Below are positions 11,036-25,320 of a stretch of DNA of 64,000 bases, one piece after another (position 1 is the stretch's first letter; every line of letters starts with the position of its first letter). The DNA is from Coenobita brevimanus (taxonomy: Eukaryota > Arthropoda > Malacostraca > Decapoda > Coenobitidae). The notes under the pieces were generated by a model, which saw only the letters and a program-made list of their open reading frames with translations, was not told where the DNA came from and did no database searches. The position numbers were made by a program, and so were the translations under genes. The stretch covers positions 10,542,832 through 10,606,831 of the forward strand of contig CM064681.1 of NCBI GenBank assembly GCA_032717465.1. Direction: 5' to 3'.

Positions 11036-12064
11036 AGTTGGTGGCCACGGGTGTTTCAGTCTCTAGATGCTTTTTGATTTATTTTATTTTGTCTTCCTGG
11101 GGTAGATTTTGTTCACCCTGGGATTATCGCCTATTACTGATGGGATGAAAGAACTGTTTTTCTGTTATATTTCAACTACCACTAGACAGTTCAGTACAGC
11201 TCAAGATGGCTCTCGCGTAGCCAGTTAACTCCTCTCATTCCCCAGTCCTCAGCCTTCCCTGTCTCCCCATGCCTTAATACACATTCCACCTCACCATCAC
11301 CAACAATATACTTCCATCCTCCCTCAACCCTTCGACTTAGTCCAGCTCTCTTTCTCCTCTACTACCGTCTCCTCATCTTTATTTTTTTTTTCTGAATTCC
11401 CTCCCCCTCTCCCTCGCTCTCACCACAGTGTTCAGTTCTCAAATTCCCCTTCCCCTCCCCTTCCTCTTTCCCCTATCCTCCCTGTCTCTCTTCACTTTTC
11501 AACTCCTCTCACAAGCTCCTCACCCCTCAACCTCTCCTCTCTGGCTCTTTTTACATCCCATCCCTCTTTCCCTCTCCGCACACCTCCATTCTCCTCTTCC
11601 ACCCCTCCTTCCACACCCCCTTTCCCCCTTCATCTCTCCTCACATCTCAACATCCACTTCCCTCCTAGTCTCTTTACACCCCAGCTCCTTTTCCCCACAC
11701 CTTCTTTCCCCTTCGTCTCAACCCTCTCCCCAGATTGCCTTCACTCACTCCTCACATTTCCCTTCTCTTCTCCCTCTCCACGGCGCCTCATTTACCCTCC
11801 CCACCTCTCCCGTCCGTCTCACACCACACCTCCCTTCTCCTTCCAATCTCCCCACAACTGTCCTCGTATTCATCCCAAAGTGTCTCTTCTCATTTCTCAT
11901 CCCATTCCTATTCTCCTCTCCTCTCTCCTCATTCCTCGTTTCTCTTTCCTCTCTCCCCACACCCTCTCCCCCTTTCCCTTTCTCCAGACACCCCTCCTCT
12001 CCCCTCCCGTCTCCTCACTCCGAGGTTTTCCCTCTCTCTCACCCCTCACCCTCCAAAACCTCTC

Positions 12065-12212
12065 TCTGCCATTCGCATGTTGTCGCCGCCTTACTGTCAC
12101 CTGCGCGACACACAGCCTTTAAAACCCACATATACCTCAAGAGCAGCCCCGTCATCTAGCTGTAAATGGCCTTGTTGTTCGTGGGTAATCACCATCATCC
12201 GGCGCCTGTCTC
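12065..12212. other. Unique island inside the polypyrimidine domain
   Basis: About 150 bp of balanced, CpG-containing sequence interrupts the pyrimidine-rich DNA. No ORF of note and no recognised RNA. It could be a remnant insertion or a regulatory element; I cannot tell. Confidence 0.4.
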
Positions 12213-14029
12213 CCCCCCTCTTCCACACACCACATTCACCCACCCACCACCCTTCCCCTCTCCTCTCTTCCCCCTCTCTCCTCTCCCTCTAGCCTTCCCC
12301 CTGTCCCTCTCTCGTCTCCCCTCAACCTTACCCTCTTCCCCCCTCTCCCTTTCTCTCACTCTTCTGTTCTTCTTTCCCATCCTTATTTCCTCTAATCCCT
12401 TTCGATATTCATTCTCCCTGCGTTCATCTTCCCTTCCCTTCACCATCGCTTTGCTCTTGTTCCTTTCCTCTTTTTTTCTCAGTTTCCTTTCTACGTTCAC
12501 CCACAGCCGTCCAATTTTCTCTCTCTTTCCCTCTCTTGCTTCACATTTCTTTCCTAATTCTGTTTCCTATATATTGTTTTCCACATTCATCTCCATGCTT
12601 TCTTTTCTCATTGCCACCTTCCCCTTATCTCTTGTTCCCTCAGCTCTGTCTTTTTCATTCCTCTTCCACATGCACCCTCGGTACTTACCCCTACCCTCTT
12701 CCCCTTGCGCTTTTATCCCACACTTGTTTTCTTTATTCTCTTTCCACATTTACGCCAGATCTCTCCCGTCCTTTCTGGTCTTCTTTCCCATCTCTGTTTC
12801 CTTTATTCTATTTCCCTATTCATCGCCAGGCTTTCCCTTCCCATCTCCCAGTCTCTTCTACCCTTTCCCCTTTGACTCATCTCCTTCACTTCTGTTTCCT
12901 TTATATTCTTTCCATACTCTCAGCCTCCTTTCTCCTCCACTTTTCCCCACTTTATTTTTCTCTCTTCTTTTTCTTTATCTCTTACACCTTTAGTCCATTT
13001 TCCCTTTGGCTGGTCATCCTCACCTTCATTTATTCCATCACATTTCTTCCTCATCTCCTTTCACTTTCGTTCTCCCCTCCCCTCCACTCTTCTTCCCCAC
13101 TTTTCAGTTTCCTTTTATTTATGTCTTTCTCATCATCTTTCACACTCAGCCTCCTCTTCTCCCCATTCTTCCCTAATCCACTTCCCACTGTCCTAAATCC
13201 TCCTCATTCCACTTCACCTTCAGGTTTCTCCAGCCACTCTACTGTTCCACTCCAATTGCTTCTTTCACTCATCCACAGCAGCCTCCCTAGTCACCAACCC
13301 TTACAACGTCCCCACACCGTCACCAGCAACTACCATCCTCATCGTCTTCTCTCAATTCGTCTTCTCCCGTCCCACCATTTCCTACACCGCTCAATCCAAC
13401 CCAACTTCACCCCTTCAACCACCTCTTCCCCATAACCTCTTGTACTGTATGCTAATTTTTCACCCTTCCCTTCTTCCCCACTATCCAGTAATCCTTCTTC
13501 CCATCCCTCACCAATTCATAATTCTTCCTCCACTATCTTGAGCTATCCTTTCACCTCGTATTAGCTTTCATTCCCCCAATCTTCACTGTTCGTCCCCGTC
13601 TTTCTTTTCATTATCATAACTTTCCCTTTCCTTCCTCAAATCTGCACTTTTTTCTTCCTCCCCTGTTTTGAAAAGCATTTCCTGTCCCCTTTACACCCTT
13701 CCATCATTCTTACACCATATTTCCCCTTTTCCTTTCTCCTGTATCGCCCATAGAATCTTCTTTATTTCTTTTCTCCCCTCACCTTCCCTCTTCCTTCTCT
13801 AAGCATTCAGTTCTCCCTCTCCATCCCACATCCCTCCTTCACTTTTCTCCTCTGTCTTCTATCACAATCTTCAGTTGCACTCTTTCCTGCCGTTCCCTCT
13901 TTCTCTTTCCCAAACCATCCTTAGCAAATCTCACATCCCCTAACCCTTCTCTTCCTGATTCTCCCTTATTCCCCTTTATCTACCCAACTTTCACTACCCC
14001 GTATTCCCAGGTTTTCTTCCTTCTCCACT

Positions 14030-14462
14030 TCAAGCTACCCTACTTCCCTTCCCTTCCCTTTTTTCACTGTAACCTTCCCTACTTTCCCCCTTTCCTCATT
14101 TCAAGCTCTCCACTTCCCCTCCCCCCTTCCTCACTGTAAGCTACCTGTAATCCCTACTCGTCCCTACCTCAAGCTACCCTACTTCCCTTCCCTTCTCTAC
14201 TGCATGCTCCCTACTTCTTCCCTTCCCCACTGCAAGCTACGCAACTTTCATCCACTTCCTTACTGCAGGCTCTCTACTTACCCTTACCTCACTGCAAGCT
14301 ACCCTACTTCTCTCACCCTCCTCAATGGAAGCTCCCCATGTTTTCTGCCTCCCCATTGCAAGCTCCCTACTTCCTTCCTCCTCTCCCATTGCAGCTCCCC
14401 TACTTTCCTCCCCTTCTCAACTGCAAGCTACGCTACTTCCCCCCTTTCCCACTGTAAACTCC
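14030..14462. repeat. Degenerate 32-bp minisatellite, about 14 units
   Basis: A recurring CACTGCAAGCTACCCTACTT-like unit with pyrimidine spacers. Anchor words (AAGCT or variants) fall at about 14032, 14071, 14103, 14137, 14171, 14203, 14233, 14265, 14295, 14328, 14359, 14391, 14424 and 14455, so the spacing is 30-39 bp and mostly 31-33. The units are diverged. It ends the 9.5-14.5 kb polypyrimidine domain. Confidence 0.85.
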
Positions 14463-15446
<984 letters not shown>

Positions 15447-15644
15447 CTATCCTGCACCCTTTTGTTGCTCAGTTTGTTTTGGCGTTGTGTGTGTGTGTTT
15501 TTGGCCAGCTCATGCTGCCCTTATTGTTAGTCGCGTTTTCTTGTTTGGTTTCATTCTTTTTTACTTGTGGCAGGCGCTTCTACCTTTTAGAATTAACTGA
15601 TTCCCATCAGACTTGGACGCAATAACCAGGCTATGACCTAGTTG

Positions 15645-16230
15645 TGTACGAAAAAAAAAAAAATGATTACTGGGCAACTACTCAATGCCTAGCAACGGCC
15701 AAAAACCAGCTTTGTTAGTATTTTTCACGTTTTGAGCTGTAGAAGCATTACTAATGGACGTAGAAAGCTCTGACTTCTGTAGGCGTAATCTTGAGGTTAT
15801 TCCCTAAAGGAAGTGTGCCATCCATTTCCCTCTCTCTAGTTTTCGAGTGGCAACCCTGCCAAGATTGGCCTCAACGTCCCTTGCAAGCAGTTACGGTTTT
15901 AAAAAATGCACCCCTACTTCCCCAGCGGCCAAATGGAATTGAATGAAACTTTGCATGGTTAGACATTACTACGACTTTCTACTGTACACCTATGTACTAC
16001 ATTGGCCAGGTCAGGGGTCAAAGGTCATCAAATGAGAAAATGGTGAAAACAGCTGAAATCACGACTATGCTCGCGCGAAATGCTAATGCTCCGATGATTA
16101 TTAAGCCAGGGCCCTGGTTCTTGGGTGGAATGTTGCAGCGGAGAACCTCTGTACAGAAACGACGTTTAACACTCTTACACCCCGTAAAATGTTACATTAT
16201 CAGCTCCAAAAGCCTTATACCTTAGAAACC
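15645..16230. repeat. Probable dispersed repeat with three AGGTCA-like half-sites
   Basis: A unique-looking block of about 580 bp. It begins near an A-run (15650-15663) and contains TGAATGAAACTTTGCATGG, a phrase type I associate with ancient invertebrate repeats. Three direct half-sites follow: AGGTCA (16008-16013), GGGTCA (16015-16020) and AGGTCA (16022-16027), each separated by one base. No second copy lies in this window, so calling it a repeat is inference. The open frame 15992-16225 has no recognisable domain. Confidence 0.4.
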
Positions 16231-16750
16231 TTTGTAATTTCAACCACTGCATTGCAAATTTCTGAGTACCTTAATTTTCAGATCACCTTCAAGTCCTACA
16301 TTATATCCCAGGATGTCCTAAAACTTCCAGCCTTATTATCCCAGAAATTTTGACAATTCAGAAATTCTAATAGCTTCAGACCTTGCTTCAGAGTTTCCCT
16401 TCCCTTTGTTGCCTCATTCACTCATTCTTACTCCACAAGTAGGCTTAGAATTCCAGTTTCTTTTTCATTCCATTAGCATTACCTTTAGATTTTTTGCAGT
16501 ATGTAAAGCCTTGCATTCTAGAAAACTTTAATCACAAAGTATCTTACACATTATAAAATCGTATAACCACTTTATCGTATATAATATTACTAAGGTGGAA
16601 ATCTATGTCCCTAACCTCAAAACTCTTCAGCCCCAGAAAGTCTTGCAACCCCCAGACACTCGGCCCCCCCCCCCATCTTCCAGTCCCAGAACGATCCAGG
16701 GAGCTCCCATCACCCCTCCACCCCCCTCCTGCGACGTATAAACTAGATTA
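16231..16750. other. Unique AT-rich sequence, no gene seen
   Basis: AT-rich with many TTCCAGA/CCTTA words, ending in a C-run near 16665. No gene or RNA recognised. Confidence 0.55.
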
Positions 16751-19700
16751 AAGTGATAGCGACTCGCACCAACCAGCCTTCCCTCCCCACTCCCCATTTC
16801 CTTCCCACTTTCTTCTCCCCTCCTTTCCTTCTCTCCCCTCTCTCACACCTCTATCTCTCTTCCCTGTTTTCTAGCTTCCTCTTTCCCCTCCCCTCCCACA
16901 CGTCCTTCTCTCCTTTCTTCCCACTTCTCTCCTCTCTTCCTTTTGGTCTCTCTTCCCTCACTGCTTTCCCTCCTCTACCTCACCCCTCTGCATCCCCTAC
17001 CCGTGCTTCCCACTCTCCTTACTCTTTCTCTGTCTCCTGGCACACACACTCCTCTCCCTCCTCTCTTTCCTCCACTCTCCTCTCCCTCTTCTCTCCCCCC
17101 CGCCTCACCCCGTGGTAATGACCCGTGACTGGGCCTTCTGGAGACACTGAAAGCTCCAACAGGGCATTCCCACTTTTGTTTTCTCCCCTCTTAAATCATT
17201 CACTTCTTTCCCTCTTTCCCTTACTTTTGTTGGTCGTTCTTTCCTTCCTTCCCTTTTTTTTTTCTTTGCTTCAGATGGTATATATTAGGGTTTTGGGGTG
17301 TACTGGGTTCTTTCTTTTCCTTTTTTTTTCCCCTCGGTTTCCCCCTCTCTCTCTCTCTCTCTCTCTCTCTCCGATCCCTTGTTCTTATGGTGCTTCTCAC
17401 TTCCTTCTTTTCTACTTTCCTTTCTTCCTATTTTCTCTCTCTCTTTTTTTTTCTTTTTCGACCTCATGTTGTTGTTATTTTCTTTTCAAAATATCTTTCT
17501 TTTTCCTGATAATTTCCTTCCTCATTTTCCCTCTTTCCACCTACAGCTGTATGTCCTATGATTATTTTCCCCCCTTTTATTTTCTTTTTTTATTTCGGGG
17601 GGTGGGGTGTCATTTCCAATCCTCCATCCACGTCTCCATGGACTCCTTCACATTACCATTACTTCCTTTTTCCTCTCTTGATTTTTGGTAAGTCCTTCCC
17701 CTTCGACCTCTCAGTAGCAGTTTCACTCATTCACAATAGATGTCTTGTGTAGATATTCAGTTTTTTCATAACACAGTTTTATATATATATTTATCCCTGT
17801 TTCTTGGTGTTTGCTCTTGTTTTAAGCTCTAAGTAATAATCAACTTTTCCATTTCATTTTTTCGTGGTGGTTGAATTGTCATTTCATGTTTACTCTCTTC
17901 CTCATTGGTTTATAAATCTGCTGGTTGTTTTATTTCTTCCCTTTGTTCATCCTTTTTCATCTTTTATCGAGGTCGTTGCTCTTGCCTTTCCATAATCGTG
18001 TTCTGCTAATTTTTCCAACCATATTCTTCACCCCTTCCCTTCCGCCCCTGTCACTCCCTTCCTCACCCTCTTCCTCCTAATTGTTTTCGCTTTTCCAGAC
18101 CGCCCGCTTCCCCTCATCCCCCCCCACCCCTCCCTTCCCCCCATCCTTCCTCTCGAGCTCTTAGAAAACCCCTCACCTTTCCTTCCCTCCCCTCTTGTCT
18201 CTTCATTTCCCATCTTCTCGCCACTCCCTTTCCTTTGTCCCCTCCCTTCCCCTCTTCCCATTTTCCTCATCCATTAATTCGTCTTTCTCTTACCCCTCCT
18301 TGACCTCTCTCCCCTCTCCTCTCTTAGTTTTCAATTTCCTTGCTTCTTATTCCCCGTGTCTTTTTTTTCTTTACCTTTTCCATCCCCCATTTTCCCCTAT
18401 TTATCTCAACCCCTCCATACCTCTCTTTTTCTCTCTTTTTCTTTTCCCTCTTCATTTTTCTCTTTTCTCGCCTTCCTTTATTCTACTTTTTCATATATTT
18501 TCCGTCCTCTTCTCTCCTGTTCCTTTTCAATGCTTTATTCTTTTTTTCATATCCCTTCAGCTCATCCATTTCTTTCCCTGTAATTATTCACGCACTTCTT
18601 CTATTACCTCGTTACATTTCTGTTGTCTGCCTTTACACTTCCATTCTGTCACCTCGCAACATCGAATGCATTTTTTTTTTTTAATTACAGCAAGGCTTTC
18701 ACTCTTTTCCTTTTCACTTTAATATTATCCCTCTTTCCTTCCCTCCTCTCTCCATCCTCATGCCTTTCGTCTCACAGCCTTACTTGCGTTGTGTTTTTCC
18801 TTCTCTCTCTCCAGCTTCATAATATCTCTCCTTCCTTTCTACTTTTCGTTTCCTTTGTTCAGTTCACCACCTCTCTCTCCATTTCAACCCCTTTCCTCTC
18901 TCCCTTCCTCATCCTCACTCACTCCCATCTCCTCCTCTGTCCTCCACCCCTGCCTCTCACCCCTATCTTTCCCTCTTTTTTTCCCCCCTGCCTAAATCCC
19001 CTGTATCTCCATTCACTGCCCCAACCTCCACACCCACTTCTCATCCTCTGTTTTCCTCCCCTCCCTCACCACTCACCCCATCATGCTTACCTACTGTGTA
19101 CTACATCTTTGACCTCTATTCTTCCCACCCAAACTCCCCTCTCTTGCCCCTCTTCTTACCCCCACTCGTCTCCTTTCTTCTTTGCTACCCCCTAACTTTC
19201 CTTAGCCTCCCCAGCCCATGTTTCCCTGCTCTCCCTCGTCACTCACCCCTTCTCTGTCTCCCTCTTCTCTACCCCAACTCCGTTCCCCCACCATCCACTC
19301 TAGTTCCCCCTCGCCCTTACATAATGTCACCACCATTTTTCTCTTGCTACCTTTCTAACCATTCCCATTTCTTTACATGAAATCACTTTACATGAAATGA
19401 GTAGAACAATACCAGAGTAATGATTATAAAATTGCTGGCAAACTTTTTCAGACTTCTCTTGGTCACCCCAACTTCCCTCCTCAGCCTTCTCCTTTTGTCA
19501 GTCCCATTTCCCCTCCTCTTCCCTACTCTCCCCTCTTGTCACTCCCATTTTCCCTTCCCATTCCCCTCTTGCCACCCCAACTCCCTTCTCCCTCCCCTGT
19601 CATCACCCCACACCCCATCTTCCCATCTCCATCCATTATGGTTTTTCATTTCTCCATCCATATTCCATTCTCGTCTCTCCCGACTGCCCTCCCCTCTCCT

Positions 19701-19960
19701 GTCTGGACACTCCCTCTTCCCCTCCCTCTCCCTTCCTTCTTGTCATCCCCATTTCCCGTTTCCTTATCTCTCCACTTTCCATCCCAGTTTTTCCTCTCTC
19801 CCTTACTCATTTCTTTCCATCCTCCATCACCCCAAACCCAGTCCTCTTCCTCCCTCTTGTCACCCTCATATCCTCTCCCCCTCCCTCTCACCCCCTCTTG
19901 GCGCTCCCATTTCCCCTCCTCCTCCTCCCTCTTCCTCCCCTCGCCCCCTCCCCTTGGTGT
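16750..19960. repeat. Polypyrimidine-rich domain (about 3.2 kb)
   Basis: A second long CT-rich stretch on the plus strand with degenerate CCTTCCC/CTCTTTT words, a short CT array at 17345-17371 and an interruption of mixed sequence at about 17100-17165 and 17700-18000. Frames such as 17125-17691, 18195-18722, 18623-19195 and 19420-19989 are composition artefacts in mutually overlapping frames. Confidence 0.88.
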
Positions 19961-20351
19961 TAATGAGGGGCCGCGGTAGTTGGCGGTAGTTACACATCCG
20001 CCTCGACCACGCCTCGTCCTTCACACTCTTTACCTCGTCCCACAGCCCTTAGTCCACTACACCTCGCTCTCCTTCATTTATTTCCTCACTATTTAGCTTG
20101 AACTAGGTGGCTGGAAGGGGGCAAATTTAGCTTAGATTTAGCTGAGGAGGGGTCATTCGTGTCTGAATTTAAGTAAGGTTAGATTAGGTCAAGGTGAGTG
20201 AAAAGATCTGGTGTTCTGTTTCTTAATATTACGTTCATTCAGCTTGTCTCCCTCCCCCTCCCTTTCCCTTATACACCCCCACTCCATCCTTCCCTAAAAG
20301 AAAGGACTCTCTGCCACTACCCTTCGCTCATCACTTCCCCCCCCTACCCCC

Positions 20352-20352
<1 letters not shown>
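19960..20352. other. Unique non-coding sequence, no gene seen
   Basis: A short CpG-containing patch (19965-20035), then mixed sequence with repeated GATTTAGCT/AGGTTAGATTAGG words near 20100-20190. No gene seen. Confidence 0.5.

Positions 20353-20432
<80 letters not shown>
20353..20432. repeat. (AC)n microsatellite
   Basis: Perfect AC array of 40 units. Confidence 0.99.
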
Positions 20433-20434
<2 letters not shown>

Positions 20435-20495
20435 CCAAAAGAAAATTGATTTAGGTGGGGACAGTGTCTTGTGTTCTGGGGAGTGATGGATGCTG

Positions 20496-20498
<3 letters not shown>

Positions 20499-20546
<48 letters not shown>

Positions 20547-20556
20547 GCTTTCTCTC
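20499..20556. repeat. (TC)n microsatellite, interrupted
   Basis: TC array with small interruptions near 20533 and 20547. Confidence 0.96.
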
Positions 20557-20723
20557 TTTACCTTGCTATAGTTTTCTCTCACCAGTAGAGTAGCAACGTG
20601 ACTCTTGACAACTTCATTCATAGTATACCTCCTTGCTATGAGCCGTATAAGACCCTTTGGAGTATTACTTATATTTTGTAACTCCTTGTAACCCTCCCCC
20701 TCTCTCTCTCACTCACTCACTTA

Positions 20724-20726
<3 letters not shown>

Positions 20727-20785
<59 letters not shown>
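20727..20785. repeat. (CT)n microsatellite
   Basis: Perfect CT array of about 29 units, preceded by ACTC words. Confidence 0.98.
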
Positions 20786-20788
<3 letters not shown>

Positions 20789-20879
20789 ACTGATAATGAG
20801 ATAACAGTCATTAACTCTTTCCCCGTTATAACTACCTCCTCCCCAACGGTTGTCATCAGCCACGGATCCTGGCTAATGG

Positions 20880-21840
20880 CTCCCCTTTTTGTTTTAATGG
20901 GGATAATGGGGACGAGGAAGAGGATAGGCTGTAGGATGGTGATGGAAAAGAGGGGAGGTGGGAAAGGGGATGATGATGAGGAATATGTGGCTAATTGAGA
21001 GGGGAATGGGATAGGGATTGGAAAGAGAGGTACGCGACAATCGACAATCAGAGGAGGAGTGGTGTTGATAGAGATGTGTATGAGGTCAGCAGATTACGAA
21101 GAAGGGAATGATGACAGGAAAAAGAATTGTGGGAGGGCATGAGATGAACAGAAAAGGGATGATGTTAGTGAAGAGATGTGTGGGAGGCAGAAAATGATGA
21201 GAAGATGGGAGGAAGATGGGAGAGAAAAGTGTATGAGGGAGGGAGATGATGAGGAAAGGGATGATGATGGTAAAGAGAAAATATGTGGGAGGGTAGATGT
21301 TAACAATTGGACATGATGATGAAGAAAGTAAAGTGAGGGATGGCAGGATATGATAAGAACTGGGATGATGATGATGATGATGGAAAGGAGAAATTTGGGA
21401 AGGCAGGAGAGGATAAGAAAGTGGAAGATGATGAGAAGGAGAGTAGTGTGGGAGAACAGATGATGGAGAGAATGATAAGGGATGGAATGGATGGGATGTT
21501 GAAAGAAGGACGGTAAATGGAGGGTAAGAGATGGTTATGGGCATGGAATGAGATGATGGTCAGAACAGAAAGATAAGGATGTTGGTGAGGAAGAGGACAA
21601 TGTGAGAGGATGGTACGGCTTGAGATGATGAAAAAGGATGGGGATGATGATGGGAAGAACAAGAAGACTGGGAAGGGTGATGGGAGTCAGAGATGATGTT
21701 GAAGAGGGAGAGAAGACTGATGCCTGGTGAAAGAGAGTACTGGGAAGATGTGAGGTTAATGGAGAAGCAGAGAGGATCTTGTTGGAGGACTGGATAAATA
21801 ATAGTGAGGATTAAAAGGCGAAGAAAACTATATGTGGGAT
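20880..21840. repeat. Purine/G-rich degenerate GATGATGGGA tract
   Basis: About 950 bp of AG-rich sequence with recurrent GATGATG, GGGAGG and GGAAAG words. Minus-strand frames here (21086-21961) are Ser/His/Pro/Phe-rich composition artefacts. Confidence 0.78.
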
Positions 21841-21849
21841 AGGAAATGG

Positions 21850-21926
21850 GGAGGCTGTGGCTGAATCGGTAGAGAGGCGGCCTGCAGTCCAAAGGGACCC
21901 AGGATCTAATCCTGGCTGGAGCACGG
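21850..21926 (+). mobile_element. tRNA-like sequence, probable SINE head or tRNA pseudogene
   Basis: TGGCTGAATCGG fits the polymerase III A-box/D-arm pattern. About 35 bases on, CCAGG-ATCTAAT-CCTGG forms a perfect five-pair stem with a seven-base loop in the position of a T-arm. The middle has a CTGCAG where an anticodon loop would lie, reminiscent of tRNA-Cys(GCA). The T-loop reads ATCTAAT instead of the usual TTCGAAT, and the acceptor and anticodon stems pair poorly, so a working tRNA is unlikely. A tRNA-derived SINE head is more likely, with its body perhaps running to about 22050. Confidence 0.55.
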
Positions 21927-22079
21927 AACAGCTTAAGGATTTGAATTTCATAAAAGCACACTCAACTGCTCTATCAAAGACCCGCCGACATGTCGTAAAA
22001 ATACCCCTGCTAATACCAGTTCACCAGTCCTGTATGAGTAAGCCCTAGCATGTATTCAGTATAGAAGGAGGGTGTTAGC

Positions 22080-22440
22080 GCCGAAGTGTTGACCTATATT
22101 TGGATAGGTAGATGTATGTATGTGTGTGTGTGTGTGTGTGTTTTAGATAATTGTCCAGAAGGCCCTTGTGTCGATTGGATAACATTTACAGTGGCTGATG
22201 GAAATAAACTTGTTAATGAGAAGGTAATCTCTGTGCAAGCCCTTGAGGCATAAGAGGAGTGATAAGTTGGTGAGTACTTAGCAAAGAGGGCACTTAACTC
22301 GTCGATATTGGCTATAGACAGCCTACCCCAACTCTTTCACTCTTGCATATTCTCTAGTGTTTTATTGCAGATAACGCCAGGAAACATTATTCTGCTTAAC
22401 GAATCACACAAACGTGAGAATTATAGTATTGTCACCATCA
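22080..22440. other. Unique sequence with short (TG)n, no gene seen
   Basis: Includes a short TG run at about 22119-22142. The rest is unremarkable. Confidence 0.55.
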
Positions 22441-22552
22441 GCCCTCTCATGGTAGGGACAGCTTTCGTGTTCTACTCTCGTTAATGTCAAGCGATTTTAT
22501 TCAGCCAAGAGTGATACATAGAAACCAGAGCGTACTAACATAACCAGAAATG
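22441..22552 (+). repeat. Dispersed repeat family A (about 110 bp), copy 1
   Basis: Aligns with copies at 38961, 44411, 45697, 45901, 46008, 50780 (minus), 54136 and 54247. The shared core is TTCTACTCTCGTTAATGTCA here, followed by GCGATTTTATTCAGC. The unit starts near a CTCTCATGGT-like motif and ends near TAACATAACCAGAAATGA. No coding potential and no terminal inverted repeats seen. Confidence 0.75.
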
Positions 22553-23233
22553 ACACACCCTGACCCATGTTAACTTACTACTGTACTGTAAGCTATCCAA
22601 CTTCAGCCCAACTTAAACTATTTATATCCTAAGTGAGCCTTGAGTTTTATCTACCACTATAGCACATCCATACTCATCAATCTTAATCGAACTCGATCTA
22701 GGTAAACAGTAATTAATCAAAGCTGACCTAACTCGTCCCATCCAGTCCTAACATACCTTGACTATGTAGATAACCAGATACTTCGTCACATGTCGATGGT
22801 CCAAGATAACTCATTTTCTGTCAGAATAACAGACAAGTGTAAACAAAAACCATTGAGAAGAAAGACAGCTAGAGTAACTTACACATGAAAACATCCAGGT
22901 TCATTATCTTTTTATATATTGTTTCTTTTATGCACACGAAGCTCTCATGGAAAAGGAGTGATAAAGAGCTATAAGGCTGACAACGAGGTGCAGTGATAGA
23001 TAGGCAGAACTCTGATTTAGATTATGTCATCGTTGCCAAAAACATCATAGAAGAAATATGTACTGAATTAATTGAACTGTGAATGAACAGAGTAATAATT
23101 TTATGAAGGAAAAACCGCTGAGATAAAAGAGTGTCTGTATAATTGGTTGGTTGTTATTTGCTTATACGATGTGGTCTCTCAGCAAGTGCCTAAGTAGTGC
23201 TAATTGTGGAGTGTCCTGGCATCTCACAGGGGA

Positions 23234-23236
<3 letters not shown>
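22553..23236. other. Unique AT-rich sequence, no gene seen
   Basis: No open frame above 60 codons, no repeat and no RNA gene recognised. Confidence 0.6.

Positions 23237-23286
<50 letters not shown>
23237..23286. repeat. (TC)n microsatellite
   Basis: Perfect TC array of 25 units, 61 bp before the giant AC array. Confidence 0.98.
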
Positions 23287-23290
<4 letters not shown>

Positions 23291-23344
23291 GCAAAAAATA
23301 AAGAAGAATTTTGCATCATGACGCATTTTCCATTTTTTCGCTTA

Positions 23345-25127
<1,783 letters not shown>

Positions 25128-25205
25128 GGGATGGAGGTGGCTGTGGTGCAACTGGAATCATAACTGGTCGATAAATGAAAGGTTCCGTGATCGATCCCAA
25201 GCCCA
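25128..25205 (+). mobile_element. tRNA-derived SINE head
   Basis: TGGTGCAACTGG matches the polymerase III A-box pattern, and AAGGTTCCGTGATCGATCCC, about 50 bases later, matches the variable/T-arm region with a B-box-like GATCGATCC. This layout is typical of tRNA-derived SINEs whose heads read GTGGCGCAACTGG ... GGTTCGAATCCC. The 3' part leads within about 20 bp into a (TC)n(TA)n microsatellite (25227-25317), which may be the SINE tail. Upstream, a poly-A and a unique segment show no partner. A functional tRNA is unlikely because the stems do not pair well. Confidence 0.55.
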
Positions 25206-25224
25206 TCATCAGATCCTAGGATAG

Positions 25225-25226
<2 letters not shown>

Positions 25227-25317
<91 letters not shown>
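25227..25317. repeat. Compound (TC)n(TA)n microsatellite
   Basis: A TC array (25227-25268) passes directly into a TA array of about 24 units (25269-25317). Confidence 0.98.

Positions 25318-25320
<3 letters not shown>

Larger units (their letters stand above)
9516..14029. repeat. Polypyrimidine-rich domain (about 4.5 kb)
   Basis: The plus strand is mostly C and T in degenerate CTTCC/CCTC/TTCTC words. Unique breaks occur at about 10285-10380, 10760-11230 and 12065-12212. The large plus-strand frames (for example 9436-10149, 11428-12159, 12166-12993, 12536-13435) are Ser/Leu/Phe/Pro-rich artefacts of this composition: they overlap one another in different frames and lack domains. A homopyrimidine strand of this size could form triplex or other non-B structures, but that is inference. 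Confidence 0.88.

Noticed and set aside
11428..13435. Several 185-299 codon plus-strand frames
   Set aside because: Overlap each other in different frames and reflect stop-poor polypyrimidine DNA.
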